Below are positions 18,609 through 27,425 of a stretch of 53,502 nucleotides of DNA, piece after piece. Each line of letters begins with the position of its first letter. The stretch's first letter is position 1. Both the position numbers and the translations under genes were made by a program. The notes under the pieces are model-generated. The model was not told where the DNA came from. It did not search any database and worked only from the letters and a program-made list of their open reading frames with translations. The DNA comes from an uncultured Bacteroidales bacterium. GTDB taxonomy: Bacteria > Bacteroidota > Bacteroidia > Bacteroidales > UBA11471. The stretch lies in assembly GCA_947625885.1 (NCBI GenBank), contig CANQQA010000019.1, positions 1 through 53,502 of the forward strand. Direction: 5' to 3'.

Positions 18609-19655
18609 ATGAAGTTATCATACGAAAATACCGCCGCAAAAAAACGCTTCGACTACATCGACGCCGCCAAAGGTTTCTGCATATGGGTCGTCATATACTC
18701 ACATATACACTTCGACATGACCGACTACCGCATCGGCATATTTCTCGACTCGTTTTTCGTACAGCTCTATTTCTTCCTCTCCGGAATGTTTTTCAAGCCA
18801 TACAGCGGATTGGCTGAATTTACGATAAAAAAAATCGACCGGCTTGTCATACCGCTGCTTTTCTTTTTCCTTTTCGCCTATCTTTACGACGCACTGTCTT
18901 ACGGCATATACTCTCTTTGCGGCTGGAACACGTCGGCATATGAAGGGAAATCGTGGCGGATTTGGGAAATCGTATGGTGGGGCTCGTCATGGCACAATTC
19001 GCCGTTATGGTTTCTTACCTCGCTTTTTGAAGTCAATCTGCTCTACTACGTTTTACAGAAATTCTTGGGCAAAGGGTGGCTCGATGCGGCGGTGTGGATA
19101 TTGGCAGGCGTCGGCTGCTGGCTTTCGACGAAAGGTATCGTACCGCCCTATTATATCGGGACATCTCTGGTAGCTTTGCCGTTTTTTCGCATAGGGCATC
19201 TGTTCAGACAGAGCAACATGCTCGACTATTCGCCGCGCGACAAATACGTATGGGGGTGCCTGCCGCTGCTGGCTGTCGCCGTATGGTTTCTCGCCCGACC
19301 ACTGCGTCTGCACGAACTGATACTGCCTGCATCATTTCTTTCGTTTTATTTTTGCAGCATCGGCGGCACGACGATTGTCGTATTTCTGTGCAAAGCCGCC
19401 AAGCGGCTGCCGATACTCTCTTTCTTCGGACGCTACTCTCTCATCGTGTATGGCACGCACTGGTGTATCTGTCATACGTGGAGTTCCATCGTATATACAA
19501 TATTGCCTGAAAGTCTTGCCGCCTATTTTATTGCATTTGCATTGACAGCAGCGACGGAGGTGCCGATAATCCTGCTTTTGCGTCGATACGCCCCCTGCTT
19601 CATCGGAGAAAAAGAGCTTATCCCTTCTGCCCGTTTCAAAAAGCCTGCGGCATAA
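18609..19655 (+). CDS. Membrane acyltransferase (acyltransferase family 3)
   Basis: This 348-residue protein is predicted to span the inner membrane about ten times and resembles the OatA/NodX-type acyltransferases that place acetyl or succinyl groups on sugars. The N-terminal FDYIDAAKGFCIWVVIYSHI carries the conserved histidine of the family, and FFLSGMFFKPYSG follows. Hydrophobic segments continue to about residue 330. The start at 18609 is chosen because a -7 promoter element lies just upstream. It probably modifies an exported glycan; the substrate is unknown. It is divergent from the GT2 gene and convergent with queC. Confidence 0.85.
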   Translation: MKLSYENTAAKKRFDYIDAAKGFCIWVVIYSHIHFDMTDYRIGIFLDSFFVQLYFFLSGMFFKPYSGLAEFTIKKIDRLVIPLLFFFLFAYLYDALSYGIYSLCGWNTSAYEGKSWRIWEIVWWGSSWHNSPLWFLTSLFEVNLLYYVLQKFLGKGWLDAAVWILAGVGCWLSTKGIVPPYYIGTSLVALPFFRIGHLFRQSNMLDYSPRDKYVWGCLPLLAVAVWFLARPLRLHELILPASFLSFYFCSIGGTTIVVFLCKAAKRLPILSFFGRYSLIVYGTHWCICHTWSSIVYTILPESLAAYFIAFALTAATEVPIILLLRRYAPCFIGEKELIPSARFKKPAA

Positions 19656-19671
19656 GAGCCGCCCGATTTAT

Positions 19672-20337
19672 TTATTTCCGTCCGCGATGCGCCAAATATC
19701 GTTCCAGCCCGCGCCGACGCAAGCGGCAGGCAGGACACTCGCCGCAGCCGTCGGCTATCACGCCGTTGTAGCAGGTGAGCGTCTCGGTGCGCACGAGGTC
19801 GAACACGCCCAACTCGTCTGCCAGCGCCCACACACCCTCCTTGTCGAGCCACATCAGCGGCGTATGTATCACGAACTGGGCGTCCATCGCCAGATTGAGC
19901 GACACATTCAACGAACGGATAAAGGTATCGCGGCAATCGGGATAGCCGCTGAAATCGGCTTGCGACACGCCGGCGACCAAATGCCGGATACCCGACTCAT
20001 ACGCCTTTATCGCCGCCAACGTAAGAAACAGCATATTGCGACCCGGCACGAAAGTGTTGGGCAGTGCGTCGGCAGGTTTCTCCTTGTCCATAACGACCGA
20101 GCTGTCGGTGAGAGCGTTATGGGTCAGCGTGCCGAGCAGCGGCACATCGAGCAGCGAAAACGGCACGCCGGCTTTCTCCGCCATACGGCGCGCCACTTCG
20201 GTTTCGAGGCTGTGTTTCTGTCCGTAGGCAAAGCACACGGCTTCCACTTTTTCAAAACGGGACAACGCCCAGTAAAGGCAGGTCGTGGAGTCTTGTCCGC
20301 CCGACAGACATACGAGTGCGCTCTCTTTCTGTTTCAT
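19672..20337 (-). CDS. queC: 7-cyano-7-deazaguanine synthase
   Basis: This enzyme (221 residues) makes preQ0 from 7-carboxy-7-deazaguanine using ATP and ammonia, a step in queuosine synthesis for tRNA. The PP-loop motif [18 protein letters not shown] is at the N-terminus and the zinc-binding cysteines [13 protein letters not shown] are at the C-terminus. The start [10 protein letters not shown] at 20337 is preferred over a further upstream codon because it places the PP-loop at the usual distance. It is 67 nt downstream of efp and probably shares its promoter. The other queuosine genes are not in this window. Confidence 0.95.
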   Translation of the reverse strand: MKQKESALVCLSGGQDSTTCLYWALSRFEKVEAVCFAYGQKHSLETEVARRMAEKAGVPFSLLDVPLLGTLTHNALTDSSVVMDKEKPADALPNTFVPGRNMLFLTLAAIKAYESGIRHLVAGVSQADFSGYPDCRDTFIRSLNVSLNLAMDAQFVIHTPLMWLDKEGVWALADELGVFDLVRTETLTCYNGVIADGCGECPACRLRRRGLERYLAHRGRK

Positions 20338-20404
20338 ATTATATAAGGTAAAAGATTGGCGCAACCGTATGGGTGCGCCAACCTGTAAATACATAAAGAA
20401 ATTT

Positions 20405-20968
20405 TTATTTCGCTCTTTCTATGTATTCGCCCGTGCGGGTATCGACGCGGATTTTCTCGCCCGTGTTGATGAAAAGGGGCACGCGCACGGTAGCACCCGT
20501 CTCCACCGTAGCGGGTTTCAGCGTATTGGTGGCAGTATCGCCTTTCAGACCCGGTTCGGTGTAGGTAACTTCCAGCTCGACTTTCACCGGTAGTTCGGCA
20601 TAGAGAATCGTCTCGGTCGAAGCATCGGACACCACCTCCACAACCATTTCCTCTTTGAGAAAATCGACGCCTGTAATCAAATCGTGGGCGATGGGGTGCT
20701 GTTCGAAAGTTTCCTGATTCATGAAGATGTAGTCGTTTCCTTCTTTGTAAAGGAATTGATAGGGACGACGCTCCACACGCACGTCTTCCAGCTTTTCACC
20801 GATGTTGAAGCGGCGCTCCAGCACATAGCCGTTCACCACGTCTTTGAGTTTGGTACGCATGAAAGTGTTGCCCTTGCCGGGTTTTACGTGCAGGAACTCT
20901 ATGCAGAAATAGAGCTTTCCGTCCATACGGATACACGTTCCGTTTTTGATGTCTTGTGCATTAATCAT
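20405..20968 (-). CDS. efp: Elongation factor P
   Basis: This 187-residue, three-domain protein helps the ribosome make proline-rich stretches. The tip of domain I is VKPGKGNTF, with Lys32 at the place of E. coli Lys34, the residue that carries beta-lysine there; the modification in this organism is unknown. The start [12 protein letters not shown] at 20968 gives the standard length; an open frame continues upstream but would add 36 residues across the promoter. A Bacteroidetes promoter lies 38-68 nt before this ATG, confirming the choice. It is divergent from rpmH and followed by queC. Confidence 0.97.
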   Translation of the reverse strand: MINAQDIKNGTCIRMDGKLYFCIEFLHVKPGKGNTFMRTKLKDVVNGYVLERRFNIGEKLEDVRVERRPYQFLYKEGNDYIFMNQETFEQHPIAHDLITGVDFLKEEMVVEVVSDASTETILYAELPVKVELEVTYTEPGLKGDTATNTLKPATVETGATVRVPLFINTGEKIRVDTRTGEYIERAK

Positions 20969-21005
20969 AAAATATAGTGCTTGTTTAATTGTTATTTTCC
21001 TGCTG

Positions 21006-21036
21006 CAAAAATAATTGAAATCGGGCAATCCGCAAA
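21006..21036 (-). promoter_or_regulatory. Promoter of efp-queC
   Basis: TTTG (21036-21033) and TATTTTTG (21013-21006) are separated by 19 nt on the minus strand. It rules out the longer efp reading. Confidence 0.75.
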
Positions 21037-21062
21037 AAGATTCGCGCAAAAATGATTTATCA

Positions 21063-21094
21063 TTTGTTTTATTCAAAAAGAATCTCTATCTTTG
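21063..21094 (+). promoter_or_regulatory. Promoter of rpmH
   Basis: TTTG (21063-21066), 20 nt, TATCTTTG (21087-21094) is an exact match to the Bacteroidetes pattern, 43 nt before the ATG. Confidence 0.85.
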
Positions 21095-21137
21095 CGCTCC
21101 GAATTTCCGATTAAAATAACGAATAAAACATAAGGCA

Positions 21138-21296
21138 ATGAAGAGAACATTTCAACCCTCGAACAGAAAGAGAAAAAACAAACACGGCTTCCGTGCAAGA
21201 ATGGCTACCGCCAACGGTCGTCGCGTATTGGCTGCCCGTCGCGCCAAAGGCAGAAAGAAACTGACCGTTTCCGACGAGTACAACTACAACAATTGA
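21138..21296 (+). CDS. rpmH: Ribosomal protein bL34
   Basis: This 52-residue, strongly basic protein of the large subunit reads [20 protein letters not shown] and continues with the diagnostic [20 protein letters not shown] block, followed by a short acidic tail ending YNYNN that goes beyond the usual 44-46 residues. It has its own promoter and terminator. In many bacteria rpmH lies next to rnpA and dnaA near the origin; here it stands alone beside efp, an arrangement I associate with Bacteroidales. Confidence 0.96.
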   Translation: MKRTFQPSNRKRKNKHGFRARMATANGRRVLAARRAKGRKKLTVSDEYNYNN

Positions 21297-21318
21297 TTTT
21301 TCTCGCAAACAAGAAGAG

Positions 21319-21349
21319 GGTAGGCGGAATGCCTACCTTTTTTGTTTTT
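21319..21349 (+). terminator. Terminator of rpmH
   Basis: A 7-bp stem (GGTAGGC, loop GGAAT, GCCTACC) is followed by TTTTTTGTTTTT, 23 nt after the rpmH stop. Confidence 0.85.
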
Positions 21350-21359
21350 GCACGCTTCG

Positions 21360-21391
21360 TTTGCCCGAACCGATAAATTATCGTATTTTTA
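21360..21391 (+). promoter_or_regulatory. Promoter of xseA-xseB
   Basis: TTTG (21360-21363), 20 nt, TATTTTTA (21384-21391; one mismatch) lies 20 nt before the chosen xseA ATG, which argues against a TTG start at 21361. Confidence 0.6.
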
Positions 21392-21411
21392 CCCGAGCAA
21401 TCTTTCTCCCG

Positions 21412-22647
21412 ATGGCTGCCGCAGAACTTTCACTTTTGGAACTCAACACGCTGGTGCGCAACCGCGTGCAAGCCGCCATGCCCGACCGCTATTGGGTGCG
21501 CGCCGAAGTGAGCGAAGCCCGCGAAAACCGCTCGGGGCATTGCTACCTCGAATTGGTGGAGAAAGACGAGGCTTCCGGCGAAATGCAGGCAAAAGCCCGT
21601 GCCGTCATCTGGGCGACGGTGTATCGTATGCTGCGCGCCCACTTCGCTGCCGAAACCGGCATGGCTATCGCTCCGGGCATCAAACTGTTGATAGAGGTAA
21701 GCGTCGATATGCACGAACTCTACGGCTATACGCTGACCGTGCACGACATCGACCCCTCCTATACGTTGGGCGATATGGCGCGGCAACGCGCCGAAATCAT
21801 ACGCCGGCTCACGCAGGAGGGCATCATCGACATGAATCGGGAATTGTCGTGGTCGCTGTTGCCGCAGCGCATCGCCGTCATTTCGTCGCCCACCGCCGCC
21901 GGCTACGGCGACTTCATCGACCAGCTGCACCGCAATCCGTACGGATACCGTTTCTATACCGCTCTCTATACCGCCGCCATGCAGGGCGCGCATGCCGAAA
22001 GCTCCGTCATCGGAGCCTTGGAGCGCATCTACGCGCACGAAAGCGACTTCGACGGCGTGGTAATCATACGCGGCGGCGGGGCGACTTCGGAATTGAGTTG
22101 TTTCGACAGCTATCCGCTGGCGCAAAACGTGGCGCAGTTTCCGCTGCCCGTCATCGTGGGCATCGGGCACGACAGAGATGAAACCGTGCTCGACCGCGTT
22201 GCCAACGTGCGGGTGAAAACGCCGACCGCCGCTGCCGAATGGCTCATCGCCCGTGTGGCGGAAGCCGACCGCCTGCGGCTCGACCTGCAAGTGTCGCTCG
22301 CCGGCGAAATCGACAACCGCCTCCGGCAGGAACGGTTGCGGCTCGCTGCCGCAGGACAGCGCCTGCCCCTCCTCATCGAGCGGCGCATCACCCTCGAACG
22401 GAGTCGTCTCGACCACCTCGCCCCGACCCTGCGGCAAGCCGTAACTCGCAGCATGGAGCGGCAGCAGCAGCGGCTCGCCCTGCTGAGCCGGAGCGTCGAA
22501 CTCTCCTCGCCCGAGCGGATTCTGAAACGCGGATTCTCACTTACCTTGAAAGCAGGGAAAGCCGTGCGCTCCGCCGACGAACTGCGCAGCGGCGACCGCA
22601 TTACGACTTTTTACGGTGAGGGGTGTAGCGAATCGCAAATTTTATAA
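21412..22647 (+). CDS. xseA: Exodeoxyribonuclease VII large subunit
   Basis: This 411-residue protein is the catalytic subunit of exonuclease VII, which degrades single-stranded DNA to short oligonucleotides. The N-terminal OB-fold starts with LSLLELNTLVRNRVQAAMPD; the catalytic domain contains VISSPTAAGYGDFIDQLHRN, IIRGGGATSELSCFDSYPLA and GIGHDRDETVLDRVANVRVK. A long charged helical region (about 275-365), rich in Arg, Leu and Gln, matches the XseB-binding arm. The start MAAAELSLLE lies just behind a promoter. xseB follows after 10 nt, the classical pairing. Confidence 0.96.
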   Translation: MAAAELSLLELNTLVRNRVQAAMPDRYWVRAEVSEARENRSGHCYLELVEKDEASGEMQAKARAVIWATVYRMLRAHFAAETGMAIAPGIKLLIEVSVDMHELYGYTLTVHDIDPSYTLGDMARQRAEIIRRLTQEGIIDMNRELSWSLLPQRIAVISSPTAAGYGDFIDQLHRNPYGYRFYTALYTAAMQGAHAESSVIGALERIYAHESDFDGVVIIRGGGATSELSCFDSYPLAQNVAQFPLPVIVGIGHDRDETVLDRVANVRVKTPTAAAEWLIARVAEADRLRLDLQVSLAGEIDNRLRQERLRLAAAGQRLPLLIERRITLERSRLDHLAPTLRQAVTRSMERQQQRLALLSRSVELSSPERILKRGFSLTLKAGKAVRSADELRSGDRITTFYGEGCSESQIL

Positions 22648-22657
22648 CCTATATAAT

Positions 22658-22867
22658 ATGGAGAACCTCAATACTTACGCCGAAGCGATAGCGGAACTTG
22701 AAAGCATCGTCGCCCGCATACAGGACGAATCGTGCGAAATCGACACGTTGAAATCGCTGACTTCGAGAGCGATGGAGTTGCTGAAATTCTGCAAGGGAAA
22801 ATTGTTCGAAACCGACGAATCCCTGAAAAAACTGCTCGAAGAATTGGACGAAACGAAGCAGGCTTAG
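22658..22867 (+). CDS. xseB: Exodeoxyribonuclease VII small subunit
   Basis: This 69-residue helical protein wraps around the long arm of XseA. The sequence MENLNTYAEAIAELESIVAR and the later ESLKKLLEELDE fit the family. It starts 10 nt after xseA. An upstream in-frame codon would add 14 residues overlapping xseA and is not supported. Confidence 0.93.
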   Translation: MENLNTYAEAIAELESIVARIQDESCEIDTLKSLTSRAMELLKFCKGKLFETDESLKKLLEELDETKQA

Positions 22868-22887
22868 GCTGTCGGTCGAAAAATTAC

Positions 22888-22912
22888 TATCTTTGCGTCG
22901 TTTTTTACGACG
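22888..22912 (+). promoter_or_regulatory. -7 element and leader hairpin of gltX
   Basis: TATCTTTG (22888-22895) is a perfect -7 match. Directly behind it CGTCGT (22896-22901) pairs with ACGACG (22907-22912) around a T5 loop. A -33 is not evident. Confidence 0.5.
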
Positions 22913-22930
22913 GTTCTAAAAAAAGAAAAA

Positions 22931-24463
22931 ATGTCTGAAAGAAAAGTTCGCGTACGTTTTGCCCCCAGCCCTACGGGAGCGCTGCATATAGGCGGTGTGC
23001 GCACCGCACTCTACAACTACCTGTTCGCCAAACAGCACGGCGGCGATATGATACTGCGCATCGAAGACACCGACTCGCAGCGCTTCGTGCCCGGCGCCGA
23101 AGCCTACATCGTCGAGGCGCTCGAATGGTTGGGCATCAAATTCGACGAAGGCGTGGGCTACGGCGGCAGCTTCGCCCCCTACCGCCAGTCCGAGCGAAAA
23201 GAGATTTACCGCAAATATGTAGACCAACTGCTCGACAGCGGGAAAGCCTACATCGCTTTCGACACCCCCGAAGAGCTGGAAGCGAAGCGGAAAGAGGTCG
23301 CCAATTTCCAATACGACGCCGCCACGCGCGGAAGCATGCGCAACTCGCTGACGATGCCCGCCGCCGAAGTCGAAGCTCTCATCGCGCAGGGACACCCCTA
23401 TGTCGTGCGCATCAAAATAGAACCGGGCGAGGAGGTCGTCGTCGATGATCTGATACGCGGAAAAGTAACCATCAACTCGTCGGTACTCGACGACAAAGTG
23501 CTCTATAAATCGGCAGACAACCTGCCGACCTACCACCTCGCCAACATCGTAGACGACCACCTGATGGAGGTAAGCCACGTGATACGCGGCGAGGAGTGGC
23601 TCCCCTCGGCTCCGCTCCATGTGCTGCTGTACCGCGCCTTCGGGTGGGAGGACACCATGCCGCGATTCGCCCACCTGCCGCTGCTGCTGAAACCCGAAGG
23701 CAACGGCAAACTGAGCAAGCGCGACGGCGACCGGCTGGGATTCCCCGTATTCCCCCTCGAATGGCACGACCCCAAGACAGGTGAAACTTCGTCGGGCTAT
23801 CGGGAAACGGGCTATCTGCCCGAAGCCGTCATCAACTTCCTCGCCCTGCTGGGCTGGAATCCGGGCACGGACGAGGAAATCTTTTCGATGGACGAACTGA
23901 TACGCCTCTTTTCGCTGGAACGGTGCAGCAAGAGCGGCGCCCGCTTCGACTACGAAAAAGGCAAGTGGTTCAACCATAAATACCTGCAAAAGAAAAGCGA
24001 CGAGGAACTCGCCCGTATGTTTGCGCCGGAACTGGCGGCGCACGGCGTAACCGGCGTAGACGCCGGAAAATTAGAGAAAATCATCGGGCTGGTCAAAGAG
24101 CGCATATCGTTCGTCAAAGAGCTGTGGGAACAAACCTCGTTCTTCTTCATCGCCCCCGAAAGCTACAATCCCAAAGATGTAAAGAAACGCTGGAAGCCCG
24201 AGACGCCCGCCATTCTCGAAGAACTCATCGCGCTGCTCGAAGGCATCGGCGACTTCGGCTCTGCCGCCGTCGAAGCGGTAGTCATTCCCTACATCGAACA
24301 AAAAGGGTATCACATGGGGAATGTGATGAACGCTTTCCGCCTCGCCGTCGTAGGCGAATGCCGCGGTCCGCATATGTTCGACATCACCGAAATCATCGGC
24401 AAAGAAGAAACCGTACGCCGCCTGCGCACCGCCATCGAAAACATCAAGCCCGAAAACGACTAA
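22931..24463 (+). CDS. gltX: Glutamyl-tRNA synthetase
   Basis: This 510-residue class I synthetase charges tRNA-Glu. The HIGH-type motif is [19 protein letters not shown] near residue 17 and the KMSKS-type motif is [16 protein letters not shown] near residue 260. The length fits the family. No cysteine-rich zinc motif stands out in the connecting region, as in many GltX. It starts a run with waaA and a HAD phosphatase gene (gaps of 10 and 7 nt), probably one operon. Confidence 0.97.
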   Translation: MSERKVRVRFAPSPTGALHIGGVRTALYNYLFAKQHGGDMILRIEDTDSQRFVPGAEAYIVEALEWLGIKFDEGVGYGGSFAPYRQSERKEIYRKYVDQLLDSGKAYIAFDTPEELEAKRKEVANFQYDAATRGSMRNSLTMPAAEVEALIAQGHPYVVRIKIEPGEEVVVDDLIRGKVTINSSVLDDKVLYKSADNLPTYHLANIVDDHLMEVSHVIRGEEWLPSAPLHVLLYRAFGWEDTMPRFAHLPLLLKPEGNGKLSKRDGDRLGFPVFPLEWHDPKTGETSSGYRETGYLPEAVINFLALLGWNPGTDEEIFSMDELIRLFSLERCSKSGARFDYEKGKWFNHKYLQKKSDEELARMFAPELAAHGVTGVDAGKLEKIIGLVKERISFVKELWEQTSFFFIAPESYNPKDVKKRWKPETPAILEELIALLEGIGDFGSAAVEAVVIPYIEQKGYHMGNVMNAFRLAVVGECRGPHMFDITEIIGKEETVRRLRTAIENIKPEND

Positions 24464-24473
24464 GCCGCCGCCG

Positions 24474-25715
24474 ATGAAAAAAGCTCTGTATAATTCGGGA
24501 ATATACTGCTACAAACAATTGGTGAAGCTGGCGGCTTGGCGCAACCCCAAAGCCCGCAAACTGACGGAAGGGCAAAAAAGCGTCTTTCCCTATTTGGTGG
24601 CAAACGCCGCGCCCGAAGGAGGATATATTTGGTTTCATGCCTCCTCGCTGGGCGAATTCGAGCAAGCCCGTCCGTTGATAGAGGCGTTCCGTGTGAAATT
24701 TCCGGCAAAAAAAATCGCCCTCACGTTCTTTTCGCCGTCGGGCTATGAAGTACGGAAAAATTACGAGCAAGCCGATTTGGTGTGTTACCTGCCGTTCGAC
24801 CTGCCCCGCAACGTGGGGCGTTTTCTCGACCTGCTGAAACCCTGCGCCGCCATATTCATCAAATACGAATTTTGGGGAAACTACCTGCATGAACTGCACC
24901 GCCGGCAGATACCGACCTACATCGTCTCGGCGATTTTCCGTCCGACGCAGCTCTTTTTCCGCCCGGGCGGCGGTATGTTCCGCCGCATGCTCCGCACCTA
25001 CACCCGCCTGTACGTGCAGAACGAAGAGTCGCGCGCGCTGCTCGCCGGCATCGGCATCGACAATGTTTCCGTCGTGGGCGACACCCGATTCGACCGCGTG
25101 GTCGAGATACGCCGGCAAGCCAAGAAGCTGCCCCTCGTCGAAGCCTTCTGCGGGGAAAGTAAGGTATTCATCGCCGGCAGCTCGTGGTCGAAAGACGAAG
25201 ACATTTTCATCGAATACTTCAACCGCCACCCCGAAATAAAACTCATCATCGCCCCGCACGAGATACACGAAGAGCATCTGGCGGAAATCGCCGGCAAACT
25301 GAAACACCCGCATATCCGCTACTCGCAAGCCGACGCCCGCACCGCAGCCGACGCGCAATGCCTCATCATCGACTGCTTCGGGCTGCTCTCGTCGATATAC
25401 CAGTACGGCTGCATCGCCTACATAGGCGGCGGATTCGGCGTCGGCATACACAACGTACCCGAAGCCGCCGTGTACGGCATACCGGTGATATTCGGCACGA
25501 ATTACCACAAATTCCGTGAGGCGAAAGAACTTATCGCCGGCGGCGGCGCCTTCTCCATTGCCGACTTCGACGCTTTCGACTCCCTGATGCAGCGATTCGC
25601 CAACGACCCCGACTTCCTCCTGCGCAGCGGAAAAGCCGCCGGCGAATACATCGCCGCCAACACGGGCGCCACCCGACGCATCATCGAGGATATAACGCCC
25701 CTCCTGCAACAATAG
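24474..25715 (+). CDS. waaA: 3-deoxy-D-manno-octulosonic acid transferase (Kdo transferase)
   Basis: This 413-residue GT-B enzyme adds Kdo to lipid A at the cytosolic face of the inner membrane. An N-terminal hydrophobic, membrane-associated segment is followed by IWFHASSLGEFEQARPLIEA, whose Glu is the proposed catalytic base, and by ALTFFSPSGYEVRKNY. The C-terminal nucleotide-binding half contains IAYIGGGFGVGIHNVPEAAV, close to the family motif. It lies 10 nt behind gltX. The presence of waaA fits an outer-membrane bacterium with Kdo-containing lipopolysaccharide. Confidence 0.96.
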   Translation: MKKALYNSGIYCYKQLVKLAAWRNPKARKLTEGQKSVFPYLVANAAPEGGYIWFHASSLGEFEQARPLIEAFRVKFPAKKIALTFFSPSGYEVRKNYEQADLVCYLPFDLPRNVGRFLDLLKPCAAIFIKYEFWGNYLHELHRRQIPTYIVSAIFRPTQLFFRPGGGMFRRMLRTYTRLYVQNEESRALLAGIGIDNVSVVGDTRFDRVVEIRRQAKKLPLVEAFCGESKVFIAGSSWSKDEDIFIEYFNRHPEIKLIIAPHEIHEEHLAEIAGKLKHPHIRYSQADARTAADAQCLIIDCFGLLSSIYQYGCIAYIGGGFGVGIHNVPEAAVYGIPVIFGTNYHKFREAKELIAGGGAFSIADFDAFDSLMQRFANDPDFLLRSGKAAGEYIAANTGATRRIIEDITPLLQQ

Positions 25716-25722
25716 CCGCACA

Positions 25723-26499
25723 ATGATTCGAGCGGTATTTTTCGACATAGACGGCACGCTGGTCAGCTTCCGCACCCACGAAATTCCCTCGTCGGCATAC
25801 GACGCCATCGCCGCCCTGCGGCGCAAAGGCATCAAAGTGTTCATCGCTACGGGGCGCCCCGTCTATCTTATCAAAGGGTTGCGCGATGCCGCATTCGACG
25901 GCTGCATCACCGTCAACGGCGGGTGCTGCATAGCCGACGGCAAGGAGATTTTCTGCAACCCCATACCGCCGGACGAACTCGCCGCCCTCGTGCGGCACGA
26001 ACGGCAGCACGCACCCTACTCCTACGCTTTCATGACCACCGAGCGGGTGATAACCAACCGCATTACCGAGCGCGTGGTCGAAGTCTCCGAACTGCTCGAC
26101 CTGCCCGTGCCGCCGGAAGCCGATATGCTCCTCGCCGCCGAACAGGAGCGGGTGCTGCAAATCAACCTCTACACCGATGAAGTCGACGAGCCGGCTATCA
26201 TGGCATCGATACCCTGCTGCCAATCCATTCGGTGGAGTCCGATTTTCACCGACATAATCCGTCGGGGCAACAACAAGCAGACCGGCATCGACACCCTGCT
26301 GCGGCACTACGGCATACGCCTCGACGAAACCATGGCTTTCGGCGACGGCGGCAACGACATTCCCATGCTGCGACACGCCGCTGTGGGCATTGCCATGGGC
26401 AATGCTTCCGATGCCGTAAAACAGGCTGCCGACTACGTAACCTCCGACGTCGACAACAACGGCATCGCCCGCGCCCTCTCCCACTTCGGGTTGCTCTGA
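25723..26499 (+). CDS. Cof-type HAD-superfamily phosphatase
   Basis: This 258-residue hydrolase has the nucleophile motif FFDIDGTLVSF (Asp8, Asp10) and the metal motif AFGDGGNDIPMLRHA, with a C2B cap domain in between, the layout of Cof/YbiV-type sugar or nucleotide phosphatases. The exact substrate cannot be predicted. It is 7 nt downstream of waaA. Its last about 40 codons and the following intergenic region occur again at 27181-27428, linking it to the rearranged accessory locus that follows. Confidence 0.9.
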   Translation: MIRAVFFDIDGTLVSFRTHEIPSSAYDAIAALRRKGIKVFIATGRPVYLIKGLRDAAFDGCITVNGGCCIADGKEIFCNPIPPDELAALVRHERQHAPYSYAFMTTERVITNRITERVVEVSELLDLPVPPEADMLLAAEQERVLQINLYTDEVDEPAIMASIPCCQSIRWSPIFTDIIRRGNNKQTGIDTLLRHYGIRLDETMAFGDGGNDIPMLRHAAVGIAMGNASDAVKQAADYVTSDVDNNGIARALSHFGLL

Positions 26500-26635
26500 C
26501 TTCTCCCAAAAGCCCGATTTGCCCCTCATCACAAAGTTGCATTCTTCACTCTCTCAAAATTTTTCGTCTGAAATTTTTATAAAAAATATTTTCAGCCAAT
26601 ATTTTATTCTTATCTTTGCAGCAATAACAAAAATA
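26375..26635 (+). repeat. Copy 1 of duplicated segment (HAD 3' end plus lipoprotein promoter region)
   Basis: This segment contains the HAD C-terminal codons, the intergenic gap and the -7 box of the lipoprotein gene. It is repeated at 27181-27428. The coding part and the promoter part are well conserved between copies; the sequence in the middle (about 26493-26554) has diverged. Confidence 0.85.
26611..26618 (+). promoter_or_regulatory. -7 element of the lipoprotein gene
   Basis: TATCTTTG is a perfect -7 match 38 nt before the ATG at 26657. The same box is kept in copy 2 at 27408-27415. Confidence 0.6.
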
Positions 26636-26656
26636 ATAACTAAAAATATCCGAACA

Positions 26657-27094
26657 ATGAAAAAACTGTTTTTTAGCGTGTGTGCAGCCGCGCTGCTGCT
26701 TCTCCCCGCCTGCTCCAGAGACGATGAAAACTTCTCCGAAATGACTCCCGAAGAAACAAGTGCATCTATTATCGGAACATGGGAGTCGGTACAGCAAGAA
26801 TGGACTTATAAAAAAGGTGCGCAAGAAACTTCGTGGGTCGTCAAAGACAAATCCTCAGATACGTTCAAGAGCGACAACACTGTCATAGAGAAGGGATATG
26901 ATGAAAACAATCAAGCCTACGAATATACGTTTAATTGGCGGCTTGAAGACAACACATTGATTATATACACTAACGGAGTGTATAGATTATATGTAATCGA
27001 AAAACTAACGAAAGATGAATTGATACTGAGTTACAACGAACCAGCAGAAGATGGCGCATCTTATTACGTGCGTTTTTTGTCTCAAAGAAAATAA
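26657..27094 (+). CDS. Lipocalin-like surface lipoprotein
   Basis: This 145-residue protein starts with a lipoprotein signal (MKKLFFSVCAAALLLLPAC, lipid Cys19). The mature end CSRDDENF has acidic residues right behind the cysteine, similar to export signals that send Bacteroidetes lipoproteins to the cell surface. The rest (IIGTWESVQQEW, then alternating beta-strand patterns to LTKDELILSYNEP) resembles small lipocalin-like beta-barrel domains. An in-frame extension upstream crosses the promoter and is rejected. The gene has its own -7 box and a strong terminator. Its last 29 codons and terminator recur at 31131-31270, behind the MACPF gene. Function unknown; a link to the neighbouring MACPF protein is possible but unproven. 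Confidence 0.85.
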   Translation: MKKLFFSVCAAALLLLPACSRDDENFSEMTPEETSASIIGTWESVQQEWTYKKGAQETSWVVKDKSSDTFKSDNTVIEKGYDENNQAYEYTFNWRLEDNTLIIYTNGVYRLYVIEKLTKDELILSYNEPAEDGASYYVRFLSQRK

Positions 27095-27114
27095 GATTTA
27101 CGTATTTATTCACA

Positions 27115-27145
27115 GCCTTCGACACCTCTTGTCGAAGGCTTTTTT
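27115..27145 (+). terminator. Terminator of the lipoprotein gene (copy 1)
   Basis: A perfect 10-bp stem GCCTTCGACA/TGTCGAAGGC with loop CCTCT is followed by six T. The same stem reappears at 31240-31264. Confidence 0.9.
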
Positions 27146-27180
27146 ATGCCCTGCACCCTGTAAAAAACAATCTTGCGTAC

Positions 27181-27312
27181 ACCGCTGTGGGCATTGCCAT
27201 GGGCAACGCTTCCGATGCCATGAAACAGGTTGCCGACTACGTAACCTCCGGCGTCGACGACGACGGCATCGCCCGCTTCGGACTGCCCCTATTTTTTTTC
27301 ACAAAACCATGA
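27181..27312 (+). pseudogene. Remnant of a second HAD phosphatase gene (C-terminal end only)
   Basis: An open frame here reads AVGIAMGNASDAMKQVADYV and continues to GIARFGLP before a stop at 27310-27312. It matches the end of the HAD gene at 26375-26499, with four codons (ALSH) missing and several changes. It has no start or catalytic motif, so it is a duplicated fragment, not a gene. Confidence 0.8.
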
Positions 27313-27407
27313 TTATCATCTTATTACGAAGACACATTTTCCATTTTCTCAAAATTCTTCATCTGAAATTTTTATAAAAAATATTTTCAACCAATATTTT
27401 ATTTTTT

Positions 27408-27415
27408 TATCTTTG
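27408..27415 (+). promoter_or_regulatory. Retained -7 element in copy 2
   Basis: TATCTTTG, inherited from the duplicated lipoprotein promoter, now points toward the AraC-type regulator gene 166 nt downstream and may drive it. That use is inference. Confidence 0.4.
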
Positions 27416-27425
27416 CAGCAATAAA

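Noticed and set aside
20969-21076. N-terminal extension of EF-P by 36 residues
   Set aside because: It crosses a well-placed promoter and lacks any counterpart in the family.
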